A DNA stretch of 64,000 nt from Levilactobacillus acidifarinae DSM 19394 = JCM 15949 (GTDB taxonomy: Bacteria; Bacillota; Bacilli; Lactobacillales; Lactobacillaceae). The position numbers were made by a program, and so were the translations under genes. Every line of letters begins with the position of its first letter. Positions within the stretch are counted from its first letter, which is position 1. The DNA is taken from contig NZ_AZDV01000026.1 in the NCBI RefSeq assembly GCF_001434835.1, positions 338,073 to 402,072 of the forward strand. The letters run 5' to 3'. Positions 6,947 to 15,510 of the stretch are shown here, piece by piece. The notes under the pieces were generated by a model, which made no database searches, was not told the origin of the DNA, and was given only the letters and a program-made list of their open reading frames with translations.

Positions 6947-8344
6947 ATGGATTTAACTAAAAGTATTGACGCGAACGGCAAGGCCTACAACAAAACGGTC
7001 TTAGTCCTCGCGATTATCATTGGTGGGTTTATGACCGTCTTAACGGAAACCCTCCTGAATAACGGGTTAGCCAACATTGCCCAGGGATTTCACATTTCTT
7101 TGGCGACGGCCCAGTGGATCTCAACGGCGAACTTATTGACGATTGGGGTCATGATTCCCATTTCGGCGGTCTTTCTGTACAAGTTTGACTCGAAAAAACT
7201 GTACTTAACGGCGTTAGGAATCTTTCTGGCCGGGACCGTTCTGGCCTACGTCGCCCCGACGTTTGGCTGGCTGCTCGCCGGTCGGGTGGTTCAGGCCGTC
7301 GGGGTCGGCATCATCATGCCGTTCATGCGCAATATCATGGTCCTGATTTACCCGGCTAATCAGCGGGGGATGGCCATGGGGATCACCGGGGTGGTGATTG
7401 CCTTGGCCCCGGCCATCGGCCCCACGTTATCCGGCTGGATCTTGGCCACACACACTTGGCGGGCGTTGTTCGGTGTGCTGATTCCCGTCACGGTGGCGGT
7501 GATGGTGCTGGTGGTCGTCGGGATGCGCAAACTCATTCCCACGACCAACCCACCGTTAGACCTACCGTCCGTGCTGTATTCCGGTTTCGGTTTTGCCGGG
7601 ATCCTCTACGGTTTTTCGACGATCGGCAGTAACTGGGGCCTAAGCCTCATCGTGATCCTGGTGGGGGCTGGGCTAGTGGCATTGTTGCTCCACCGGCAAA
7701 CTAAGTTGAAGGACCCCATGTTAAACGTGACGGTTTTTCGGTACTCGACGTTTAACCTCAGCGTGGTGTTAAGCAGTCTGGGGCAATTATCTTTACTGGG
7801 GATGCAGGTGCTAGTTCCGGTGTACCTGCAAAGCGCCTTTCACTTGTCGGCGTTAACCACGGGACTATTAATGCTTCCCGGGGCGCTGCTCATGGGCGTG
7901 GTCAACCCCTTGTCCGGGATGTTGTTTGATCGTTACGGCATTCGTAAACTGGCCATTAGCGGCTTCTTGATTGCCGGTCTGGCTACGGTACCCTTTATTT
8001 TCTTTACGCACAGCGTGTCACTGGTCTGGGTGGGGAGTGCCTACGCCGTCTGGATGGTCGGCATCTCGCTCATGTTGATGCAACTGGCGACCGCCGGGAT
8101 CAACGTCTTACCGGTCAAATTGATTGCTCACGGGAACGCCATCAACACCATGGCCGGTCAAATTGCCGGGGCGATTGCCACGGCGTTATTGATCTCCGTC
8201 AGCGGCATCATTAACGCCGCCACCCACAGCACGGTATTGGGGTACCAGGTGGCTTTCGGTGTACTCGTCATTTTATTGGCCGTGGGCGTCCTAGCCTCGC
8301 TACGTTTCAAGCGCGAGCCCCAACTCACGCCGCAAACCAATTAA
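6947..8344 (+). CDS. MFS multidrug transporter, DHA2 (EmrB/QacA) type
   Basis: The 465-residue integral membrane protein has about 14 hydrophobic segments. Signature features are the N-terminal helix with LTETLLNNGLANIA, the motif LAGRVVQAVGVGIIMPFM and the motif-C-like GVVIALAPAIGPTLSGWI in helix 5, typical of drug/proton antiporters. The ATG follows AGAGGTGGG. It is divergent from marR and is probably induced when MarR is released. The gene ends 15 bases before the FMN reductase relic, whose ribosome site follows at once, so the two form an operon. The substrate is unknown. Confidence 0.88.
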   Translation: MDLTKSIDANGKAYNKTVLVLAIIIGGFMTVLTETLLNNGLANIAQGFHISLATAQWISTANLLTIGVMIPISAVFLYKFDSKKLYLTALGIFLAGTVLAYVAPTFGWLLAGRVVQAVGVGIIMPFMRNIMVLIYPANQRGMAMGITGVVIALAPAIGPTLSGWILATHTWRALFGVLIPVTVAVMVLVVVGMRKLIPTTNPPLDLPSVLYSGFGFAGILYGFSTIGSNWGLSLIVILVGAGLVALLLHRQTKLKDPMLNVTVFRYSTFNLSVVLSSLGQLSLLGMQVLVPVYLQSAFHLSALTTGLLMLPGALLMGVVNPLSGMLFDRYGIRKLAISGFLIAGLATVPFIFFTHSVSLVWVGSAYAVWMVGISLMLMQLATAGINVLPVKLIAHGNAINTMAGQIAGAIATALLISVSGIINAATHSTVLGYQVAFGVLVILLAVGVLASLRFKREPQLTPQTN

Positions 8345-8359
8345 TCTCAAGGAGTTGTG

Positions 8360-8909
8360 ATGCAGATGAAAAAAGTTTTAATGGTGGTGGGTTCCTTACG
8401 CCAGGACTCGTTTAACCGTACCGTGGCGCAAACCATCGCCACCCAATTAGAAGAGCAGGGCGTAACCGTTAACTTTGCGACGATTGCGGACCTGCCGTTA
8501 ATGAACCAGGACTTTGAATTTCCCGTCCCCGCCGCCGTGCAGCGGTTCCGCGACCAGGTTCAAGCCGCCGATGGGTTATGGATCGTCACACCAGAATATA
8601 ACGAGATGATTCCCGGTGGGTTAAAAAACGCGCTGGACTGGCTATCCCGTCCGGTCACGCCCGGTACGTTTGGTTCACCGGAGTTTCTTCAGGGTAAACC
8701 GGTCATGTTGACCGGCGCTGGGGGCAAAAAGGCGGCCAAGGTGGGGCTGAGCCACTTAAAGACGCTCCTGATTGATCTTCATGGGTCTGACGCCCCAGGA
8801 CCCCGTGGTGGGGTTGCAGATCCCAACCCAAGCCTTCATGACGGGGAAGTTCGCCCTATCACCGGAACAACAAACGGCGGTCGGTCAACAAGTTGCGGCG
8901 TGGCGTTAA
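8360..8909 (+). pseudogene. NADPH-dependent FMN reductase, frameshifted
   Basis: The first frame gives a clear flavodoxin-like NADPH:FMN reductase (MVVGSLRQDSFNR; TPEYNEMIPGGLKNALDWLSRP; GAGGKKAAKVGLSHLKTLL) up to about 8777. The natural C-terminus (MGLTPQDPVVGLQIPTQAF... ending QQVAAWR) continues in the +1 frame to TAA at 8907-8909. The total length is 3n+1, so one extra base lies near 8777-8781 (GATCTTCATGGG); without it the product would be 182 residues. Uncorrected, the frame runs into a random tail ending at 8926. It lies downstream of the MFS gene in the same operon. A sequencing error is possible. Confidence 0.8.
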
Positions 8910-8979
8910 GGTTCCGCCGAAACTAGGGTATACTGGTGGAGATAAAGTCAAAACTGCGTCAACGATGGAGGATGGTTAA

Positions 8980-9267
8980 ATGCCACGGTCCAACTCAGAA
9001 CTAAATACCCAGGTTCAAGTCTTTAAGGCGCTGGCCGATCCGACCCGCCTGGCGATTTTGAAACTCCTCAAACGAGCGCCGGAAGCCCTGATATGTGGTC
9101 AGGTGGGCGCCCAGTTAGGTATCAGCAAGACGTCCGGGTCCTATCATTTTAAACTACTAGAGGCCGCCGAGTTGATCATCGTAAACAAGGTAGCCCGCGA
9201 AAAGTACGTCACGTTAAACCAGGCCGTCATTGACCGGGACGTGACTCAATTTTACCAGCAGCTATAA
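8980..9267 (+). CDS. ArsR-family transcriptional regulator
   Basis: The 95-residue winged-helix protein has FKALADPTRLAILKLLKRA and the recognition region LGISKTSGSYHFKLLEAAELI, diagnostic for the ArsR/SmtB fold. The metal-binding CVC box of ArsR is absent; a lone Cys lies in LICGQVGA, so a metal sensor is not supported. A redox or other small-molecule signal is more likely. The ATG follows GGAGG. The next gene is an MFS transporter behind a perfect 13-bp palindrome that is probably this protein's operator. Confidence 0.88.
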   Translation: MPRSNSELNTQVQVFKALADPTRLAILKLLKRAPEALICGQVGAQLGISKTSGSYHFKLLEAAELIIVNKVAREKYVTLNQAVIDRDVTQFYQQL

Positions 9268-9270
9268 GCT

Positions 9271-9316
9271 TAGCCGGATCCTAAATCGTATTTTGATTTG
9301 GGACCCGGCTTTTGCT
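9271..9316 (+). terminator. Terminator after arsR
   Basis: AGCCGG and CCGGCT with an inner TAAATC/GATTTG stem, followed by TTTTGCTT. It separates arsR from the transporter gene. Confidence 0.85.
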
Positions 9317-9345
9317 TGTCTTTCGTTTAGGGGCGTGGTAGGTTG

Positions 9346-9375
9346 ATTATAGTTCAAAAACGTTTGAACTATAAT
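9346..9375. promoter_or_regulatory. Perfect 13-bp inverted repeat overlapping a -10 box (ArsR-type operator)
   Basis: ATTATAGTTCAAA (9346-9358), four bases, then TTTGAACTATAAT (9363-9375). The right end contains TATAAT (9370-9375), so bound repressor would block the promoter of the MFS gene 30 bases downstream. The GTTCAAA-N4-TTTGAAC core is of the kind bound by ArsR-family repressors. Confidence 0.85.
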
Positions 9376-9404
9376 TGTGCAGCAAGAATGGGGAGAAGGA
9401 CATG

Positions 9405-10793
9405 ATGACGAAGCAACCGCTACACCCGATTTGGCTTCTGGTTTTAACGTCGTTGGGTTTTTTTATGTCAATGATGGATTCGATGATTGTCACCACGGCG
9501 GCCACCGCGATTCGTACGGATTTTCACATTTCGGTGACAACGCTCCAATGGGCGTTTAACGCTTATAACATCACGATTGCCGCCGTTTTATTGGTTGGCG
9601 TTGCACTTGGTGAATGGTTTGGCCGCCGCAAGGGTTATCTCTGGGGCTTAACGATTTTTACGGTGGGTTCGGTGTTCTGCGCGCTGGCCCCCAATATTGA
9701 TTGGTTGATTGGCGCTCGGGTTATCGCTGGCGTGGGGGCCTCGGTGATGACGCCGTTATCTATGGCCATTTTAACCAACGCTTTGCCGGTATCGCAACGA
9801 GGTAAAGCGTTGGGCATCTGGGGTGGTATCGGTGGCTTGGCCCTGATTATTGGCCCGTCGTTGGGCGGCCTGATCGTTTCGCGACTAGCCTGGCCGTGGA
9901 TCTTTTGGTTGAACGTTCCGGTAGGGTTGCTCGCCGTGACGCTCTCCTTGAAGTACCTGCCCGAAAGTACCGGCACTCGGGTGGTCCTCCACCCGTTAGA
10001 CGTAGTGGCTCTGGTGGGGGGCCTGGCAGGAATCGTCTGGGCCCTCGCCGTGCTACCCACGACCAGTCACCAAGTGGGAGTCCTCGTCGTTTTCGTTGTT
10101 AGTGGGGGCTTGAGCGGGTGGTTTTTGTGGCGCCAACGGCGAACGACCCAGCCGCTGGTTCCCCTCAGTCTATTTGCCTCCCGGCGCTTTACCGGCGGCA
10201 ACCTGGCCACTTTCTTACTTTACGCCGCCATGTACGGAGTGGTGTTCTTCCTGCCGCAATTCCTGCAGGTGGTTCGGGGGACCGATGCCTTGCACGCGGG
10301 GCTGGAGATCCTACCCTGGACGGGAACGTTGGTCTTAGTCGCACCGGTGGCCGGTAAGCTGGTCGATCGTTTCGGTGAACGACCACTGGCCTTATGGGGA
10401 TTGGGGCTGCAGGGGGGTGGTTACCTATTATTGGCGTTTCTTGCCCCTAGTTCGGCATACGGCCTGTTGATTCCACCACTAGTATTGGCCGGTAGTGGGT
10501 TATCGTTGGCGGGACCGGCCCTGCAAAAGGTGGTGTTAGGGGCCGTTGAGCGACCCGCCCTGGGTCAGGCCGCCGGGATTTACAACGTTTGTCGCTTGTT
10601 GGGTGGCGCGGTCGGTACTGCCGCGGCCGTTCTTTTGTTCACGCGGTTTGGCAATCCGCAGAGTGCGACCAGTTTTTTGACTGGCTTTCAGGTCACCATG
10701 GTGGGAATGGGCGCGTTGTCGCTCATGGGTTTAGGGGTTGCCTGGCCGTTGGTTAGCCAATCGGTATTGGATTCGGAATCGTTACAAAACTAA
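9405..10793 (+). CDS. MFS multidrug transporter, DHA2 (EmrB/QacA) type
   Basis: The 462-residue, ~14-helix membrane protein has SMMDSMIVTTAATAIRTDF, the motif WAFNAYNITIAAVLLVGVALG, the loop motif GEWFGRRKGYLWG and the helix-5 motif GGLALIIGPSLGGLIV. ATGs at 9402 and 9405 are adjacent; the GAGAAGG site (9393-9399) favours 9405. It is controlled by the palindrome at 9346-9375, probably through the ArsR protein encoded just upstream. The substrate cannot be told from the sequence. Confidence 0.88.
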   Translation: MTKQPLHPIWLLVLTSLGFFMSMMDSMIVTTAATAIRTDFHISVTTLQWAFNAYNITIAAVLLVGVALGEWFGRRKGYLWGLTIFTVGSVFCALAPNIDWLIGARVIAGVGASVMTPLSMAILTNALPVSQRGKALGIWGGIGGLALIIGPSLGGLIVSRLAWPWIFWLNVPVGLLAVTLSLKYLPESTGTRVVLHPLDVVALVGGLAGIVWALAVLPTTSHQVGVLVVFVVSGGLSGWFLWRQRRTTQPLVPLSLFASRRFTGGNLATFLLYAAMYGVVFFLPQFLQVVRGTDALHAGLEILPWTGTLVLVAPVAGKLVDRFGERPLALWGLGLQGGGYLLLAFLAPSSAYGLLIPPLVLAGSGLSLAGPALQKVVLGAVERPALGQAAGIYNVCRLLGGAVGTAAAVLLFTRFGNPQSATSFLTGFQVTMVGMGALSLMGLGVAWPLVSQSVLDSESLQN

Positions 10794-10815
10794 GTTAATC
10801 TATCGAAATTAGCAT

Positions 10816-10856
10816 GACGGTAAGCTCGATATACCATGGGATTTACCGTCTTTTTT
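10816..10856 (+). terminator. Terminator after the MFS gene
   Basis: GACGGTAA (10816-10823) pairs with TTACCGTC (10843-10850), followed by TTTTTT. Confidence 0.85.
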
Positions 10857-10872
10857 AACGGGGTGGCTCCCG

Positions 10873-12594
10873 ATGATGCTCGGCTTTACAGGCAAACTGA
10901 ATTTGTCTATAGTTGAACTACCGAATCAGAACTTATGGGAGGGACTGACGTTCATAGACTGGGAAACACTTTTTCAGTCACAGATTTTAGACCGTGGGTA
11001 TGCTTACTACCTCGATGGTGCCGTGCAGAATCTACAACAGACCGCCACGCAACTCACGGCACAGGTGCAGGGGACACAACGTTATCAAGTGACCATCACG
11101 CTGCAAGATGAAGAGGTCCAGACCATGACTTGTGACTGTCCGTATGCCGATGGTCAGCGCAACTGTAAACACATGGCCGCCGTTTTATTCGCCGCCGAAG
11201 AGATCGCTGATGGTGATGGAAATGGGGCCAGCGACGATTCGATCACTGACCTCATCGCTCAGGCAACGACGCAACAAATGCGGGACTTCTTGATGTTGGT
11301 GTTACCACACAACCCGACCCTCGCGACCCTGTTTCGCACCAGCGGATCCACGGAACCGGTCATCCCCATTCGGCCAACGGCTAATCTGATTGATGCCATT
11401 TGCGAACAGTACACGGACCAACAAGGCTTCATCGATTACGATAGCGCGACGCCGTTTGCGAATGATCTCTTAGCCTATCTTGACGATGACCTAACCGTGG
11501 CACTACAGAATCACCAAGATCAAGACGTTTTTGATGCCATTAGCCATCTGTTTTTGGTGCTCGATCAGCTAGAAATTGATGATTCCGACGGTGAAATCAT
11601 GATGCTCTTGGATGCAGGAGCGACGATTTGGACGAAGCTGGTCCATCAAGCCACACTATCGGTAAAACGACAATTGTTTGATTGGTTATGTACGCAGATT
11701 CAGCGGCCCCTAAACGCGTTAGAAGAAACCATCCAAGACTTATTATTCGGTGATGATTTCACGGAGCCCGAATTTTTAACGGCAAAACTTACCTTAGTGG
11801 ACACTTTGATTCAACGGGCGCGGCAATTGCCGGATACCTGGGAACGGGATTGGCAAGTCGAGCAGTGGACCATTTTACGTCTAAGGACCATGGTCGCCGA
11901 CGCCGACATCGAAGCCTTCTGCCATGCTAACGTGGCCCAAAAACGGGTTCGCGACTATTACGTGGATTTTTGTTTACAACGACAACGCCCGCAGGAAGCT
12001 ATTGACCTACTGCGGGAGGGAAAACGCGTTAATCGTGACTTAGTCGGCGTGGTGTGTCACGATAGTCATCGGCTCGCAACCATTTATCAGCAACTCGGTC
12101 AAACAACGAATTACCGTCAGGAACTCTGGCGCTTACTGACCGATTACGACCCGGCCAACCTGGACGACTTTAAGGCCTACCAGGCCTCGTTTCGTTCGTC
12201 CGAGTGGCCAGTGCAACGGCAAAAACTCCTGGCGGCGTTGAAGGACCAGGTGGCGCCTGCGGAGTTAACCCCGTTATATGCTCACGAAGGACTGGATCAG
12301 TCGTTATTACAAGCAATCATCGCCCAGAAGGGCCTAGCGGGCGTGCAGACTTACGGACCGGCACTGAAAAACAAGTACGCTAGGCAGATTATCCAAAAGT
12401 ACGTGACCACCGTCCAGCAAGCCGTAAAAACGACCGGTACTCGTAAACATTATCGAAAAATCGTGGGGTGGTTACGGGAAATGGCAACCTATCCCAACGG
12501 GTCCATTCAAGCTCAGCAACTCATCAGTGAATGGCAACAAACCTATCCGCGACGTAGCGCCATGCTGGACGAGCTATCGCGATTTCGAGCCTAA
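10873..12594 (+). CDS. SWIM zinc-finger protein
   Basis: The 573-residue protein has a SWIM motif C87-x-C89-x8-C98-x-H100 (CDCPYADGQRNCKHMAAV), a zinc site used for DNA or protein contact. The rest is helical and repetitive, resembling tetratricopeptide-like stretches, with no enzyme motif. Related Firmicutes proteins usually begin close to the WETLFQSQILDRG segment (residues ~30-40), so the first ~28 residues may not be translated, but no better start codon lies nearer. The ribosome site before 10873 is only a weak GGGGTGG. The role is unknown; it sits just before tex, 36 bases apart. Confidence 0.75.
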   Translation: MMLGFTGKLNLSIVELPNQNLWEGLTFIDWETLFQSQILDRGYAYYLDGAVQNLQQTATQLTAQVQGTQRYQVTITLQDEEVQTMTCDCPYADGQRNCKHMAAVLFAAEEIADGDGNGASDDSITDLIAQATTQQMRDFLMLVLPHNPTLATLFRTSGSTEPVIPIRPTANLIDAICEQYTDQQGFIDYDSATPFANDLLAYLDDDLTVALQNHQDQDVFDAISHLFLVLDQLEIDDSDGEIMMLLDAGATIWTKLVHQATLSVKRQLFDWLCTQIQRPLNALEETIQDLLFGDDFTEPEFLTAKLTLVDTLIQRARQLPDTWERDWQVEQWTILRLRTMVADADIEAFCHANVAQKRVRDYYVDFCLQRQRPQEAIDLLREGKRVNRDLVGVVCHDSHRLATIYQQLGQTTNYRQELWRLLTDYDPANLDDFKAYQASFRSSEWPVQRQKLLAALKDQVAPAELTPLYAHEGLDQSLLQAIIAQKGLAGVQTYGPALKNKYARQIIQKYVTTVQQAVKTTGTRKHYRKIVGWLREMATYPNGSIQAQQLISEWQQTYPRRSAMLDELSRFRA

Positions 12595-12630
12595 AAATAA
12601 GAAATATAATTTAAAAAAGTGAGGTAAAGT

Positions 12631-14820
12631 ATGGCAACCACAACCACGACACTGACGGACCTGGCTCAACCGGTTCATCAGCAGCTTCAGCAATATCGAA
12701 TTCAACAAATTCAAGCCGTCTTGACCCTCTTAGACGAGGGCAACACGGTCCCGTTTATCGCCCGCTACCGCAAGGAACGTACCGGGACCCTAGACGAAGT
12801 CGCCATTCGTGAGATCGAAGACGAGGCTCACCGGCTACAAAAGCTTAACCAGCGCCGGCAAGACGTCTTAAAATTAATCGCGGAACAGGGGAAACTAACG
12901 CCGTCATTAAACCAGCAACTGGCCCAAGCAACCGCCTTACAACAGGTCGAGGATCTGTACCTGCCTTATAAGCAAAAGCGCCGGACCAAGGCCACCGTGG
13001 CCCGTGAAGCCGGGCTCACGCCACTGGCCCAGTGGTTGCTGACCTTTCCGCAGAGCGGGATTGACCAACGGGCCCGCACGTTCGTTAACGCGGACCAGGA
13101 CCTGCCGGACTTAGCCGCGGTCTGGGCCGGGGTGCACGAGATCCTGGCCGAAACGTTTAGCGAGCAGGCGGCCTTTCGGGACTGGATTCGCCGCTACACT
13201 TGGCAACACGGCGAACTAACCAGCAAATTGAAGCGTCACGCCGAGGACGAACAACAGGTTTACGCGACCTACTACGATTTTCACCAACCGTTGAAGCAGC
13301 TACCGCCGTACCGGGTACTGGCGCTTAACCGGGGCGAACGCGAAAGGGTGCTCACGGTAGGGATTACCGTGGACCCCGCGTCGATCTTACAGTACGGCCA
13401 TTTTCGCCTAGTCGGCCGACACCAAGGCCCGGCCGTGACCAAAATCACGGCCGCGTTTGCCGACGCCTACAAGCGGTTCTTAGGTCCGGCCATCGACCGG
13501 GAACTGCGCCGCCAATTGACCGACACGGCCGACACCCACGCCATTCAAGTCTTTGGTAACAACCTCTACCACCTCTTGATGCAGGCACCGTTGAAGGGCA
13601 AGGTCGTGATGGGCTTCGATCCGGCATACCGGACCGGCTGTAAGTTAGCCATCATGGACGCCAACGGCCGGTTCCTGACCAAACAGGTGATTTATCCGCA
13701 TAAGCCCGCCAGCGCCAAGCAACGCGCCGCGGCCGGGCCGGAATTTAAACGCCTATTAGACCAGTACCACGTCGAAATGATCGCCATCGGTAACGGGACC
13801 GCCAGCCGGGAATCCGAGGAATTTGTCAGTGAGATTTTAAAGACGTTGGACCATCCGGTGTATTACGTGATCGTCAACGAAGCCGGGGCCTCGGTCTATT
13901 CGGCCAGTGCTAACGCGCGCGCCGAATTTGCCGACCTGCACGTCGAGGAACGCTCAGCGGTCAGTATCGGGCGGCGCTTGCAGGACCCCTTAGCCGAGTT
14001 GATCAAGGTCGACCCCAAGGCCATTGGCGTGGGGCAGTACCAACACGATGTGCCCGAAAAGGCGCTCGACGAACAATTGGATCGCGTCGTGGAAACGGCG
14101 GTGAACCAGGTTGGGGTCAACGTCAACACGGCCAGTTCGGAGCTTCTGACCCATATTTCCGGGTTAACGGCGACCACCGCACAAAATATCGTGACTTATC
14201 GTAACGACCACGGGGCCTTCGTCAACCGGCAGTCGCTGAAAAAGGTGCCCCGCTTAGGGCCCAAGGCCTACCAACAGGCGGTAGGGTTCTTGCGAATCAT
14301 CGCCGGCAGTGAGCCGTTAGACAACACGGACATTCACCCGGAAAGTTATCCGATCGCCCGCCAACTTCTAACGGACCTGCACGCCACGGCCCAAGCCATT
14401 GGCATGCCCAAATTACAGCAACAGTTGGCGGGACTGAACCGCACCCAATGGGCCCAGCAACTAGATGTGGGGACCGCTACCTTAGCGGACATTCTCGACG
14501 TGTTGAGTAAGCCCGGCCGCGACCTGCGGGATAGCATGCCGGCACCGTTATTGCGCCAAGACGTACTGACCATGGCGGACCTGAAACCGGGGATGGAACT
14601 ACAGGGGACCGTCCGTAACGTGGTTGATTTCGGGGCGTTCGTGGACATCGGCGTTAAGCAGGACGGGCTGGTCCACATTTCACAGCTGGCCGACCACTAC
14701 GTCAGTGATCCCAGCACGGTGGTCACGATTGGTGACGTGGTGACCGTTTGGGTGATGAGTGTCGACGAACAACGGCAGCGGATTCAGCTGACTATGCGGC
14801 AAGCCCCTCAAGCTAAATAG
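12631..14820 (+). CDS. tex: Tex-like RNA-binding transcription accessory protein
   Basis: The 729-residue Tex family protein shows the domains in the usual order: N-terminal helical Tex domain with FIARYRKERTGTLDE (~45-60), YqgF-like RNase H fold with VVMGFDPAYRTGCKLA (~325-340), helix-hairpin-helix region (GVNVNTASSELLTHISGL and VNRQSLKKVPRLGPKAY, ~490-550) and a C-terminal S1 domain (GMELQGTVRNVVDFGAFVDI, ~655-725). Length is normal. Tex/Spt6-like proteins bind RNA and act in transcription. The ATG follows a GTGAGG site. It is a housekeeping gene. Confidence 0.95.
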   Translation: MATTTTTLTDLAQPVHQQLQQYRIQQIQAVLTLLDEGNTVPFIARYRKERTGTLDEVAIREIEDEAHRLQKLNQRRQDVLKLIAEQGKLTPSLNQQLAQATALQQVEDLYLPYKQKRRTKATVAREAGLTPLAQWLLTFPQSGIDQRARTFVNADQDLPDLAAVWAGVHEILAETFSEQAAFRDWIRRYTWQHGELTSKLKRHAEDEQQVYATYYDFHQPLKQLPPYRVLALNRGERERVLTVGITVDPASILQYGHFRLVGRHQGPAVTKITAAFADAYKRFLGPAIDRELRRQLTDTADTHAIQVFGNNLYHLLMQAPLKGKVVMGFDPAYRTGCKLAIMDANGRFLTKQVIYPHKPASAKQRAAAGPEFKRLLDQYHVEMIAIGNGTASRESEEFVSEILKTLDHPVYYVIVNEAGASVYSASANARAEFADLHVEERSAVSIGRRLQDPLAELIKVDPKAIGVGQYQHDVPEKALDEQLDRVVETAVNQVGVNVNTASSELLTHISGLTATTAQNIVTYRNDHGAFVNRQSLKKVPRLGPKAYQQAVGFLRIIAGSEPLDNTDIHPESYPIARQLLTDLHATAQAIGMPKLQQQLAGLNRTQWAQQLDVGTATLADILDVLSKPGRDLRDSMPAPLLRQDVLTMADLKPGMELQGTVRNVVDFGAFVDIGVKQDGLVHISQLADHYVSDPSTVVTIGDVVTVWVMSVDEQRQRIQLTMRQAPQAK

Positions 14821-14900
14821 CCTCCGCTCAAATGGTCTATTGACCGGAGGACCGAAGATGGTTTAAGATATGAGTTCAGCAATAAGGCGGTGAACACTTT

Positions 14901-15029
14901 ATGACAGAAAAAGAGAAAATGATGGCTCTCATCGAAAAGAAGAAGCAAAACGGCCATAACAAGCAACGAACCGTGGCCAAGAATGACCGCAAGAACATGC
15001 GGAAGGGCCCGAAGATTTTTAACAAGTAG
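14901..15029 (+). CDS. Tiny basic protein, 42 aa
   Basis: The ATG at 14901 lies behind AAGGCGG and reads 42 codons to TAG at 15027-15029. The product is very basic: MTEKEKMMALIEKKKQNG, then a Lys/Arg-rich second half ending IFNK. No domain is recognised. An inverted repeat CCTCCG/CGGAGG (14821-14850) lies between it and tex. A strong terminator follows at 15073, so it is a defined transcription unit. The charge suggests nucleic acid or ribosome association, which is inference. Confidence 0.6.
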   Translation: MTEKEKMMALIEKKKQNGHNKQRTVAKNDRKNMRKGPKIFNK

Positions 15030-15072
15030 TCCCCTCTCGTTGGGCGCTTAAAATCGCGTTCTCAGATTAAAA

Positions 15073-15105
15073 CACCCCCGTCGATTCATTGGCGGGGGCG
15101 TTTTT
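15073..15105 (+). terminator. Terminator after the 42-aa gene
   Basis: CCCCCG (15075-15080) pairs with CGGGGG (15093-15098), followed by CGTTTTTG. Confidence 0.85.
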
Positions 15106-15183
15106 GACGTGCATCACGGCATCGTCTCAGCGGTGGGTCCGTGGTATACTAAGCACATCAAGTCATGAGAAAGGGGGGATTCG

Positions 15184-15333
15184 ATGCAAATGCACAAGTC
15201 CATTAACATCGGCCCCAGTGGTCAACTGAACCACGTCTCCGCCCAGGAGAAAAAGGCCGCTCAGAGCAGTAAAGACAAGAAACAGGCGTTAATCAAAGCC
15301 TATCTGGATAAGAAACGACGACAGGCTAAGTAG
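15184..15333 (+). CDS. Tiny basic protein, 49 aa
   Basis: The ATG at 15184 follows GAAAGGGGGG and reads 49 codons to TAG at 15331-15333. The sequence begins MQMHKSINIGPSG and turns Lys-rich (QEKKAAQSSKDKKQ... ending KKRRQAK). A TATACT box lies at 15145-15150 and a terminator follows at 15353, so it is a complete monocistronic unit. The function is unknown. It is a second small cationic protein within 300 bases of the first, but the two are not similar enough to be duplicates. Confidence 0.6.
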   Translation: MQMHKSINIGPSGQLNHVSAQEKKAAQSSKDKKQALIKAYLDKKRRQAK

Positions 15334-15352
15334 GCTTGTTGGGCGTTTTAAG

Positions 15353-15396
15353 AGACGTTTGCCCACCGCTATACGTGGTGGGAGACGTCTTTTTTA
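15353..15396 (+). terminator. Terminator after the 49-aa gene
   Basis: AGACGT + CCCACC (15353-15367) pairs with GGTGGG + ACGTCT (15377-15390), followed by TTTTTT. Confidence 0.9.
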
Positions 15397-15510
15397 GTGT
15401 AAGCTGGCAGTTTCGACCTTAAGGATCGCCGGAAAACGGGCAGTTGTTTTGTTCACGGGTTAAATTATAATGAAGTCAACAGGATACTTAACCACTAAAG
15501 GAGAATGAAT

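Noticed and set aside
9635-10060. 141-codon minus-strand frame within the MFS gene
   Set aside because: Antisense shadow typical of GC-rich codon third positions.
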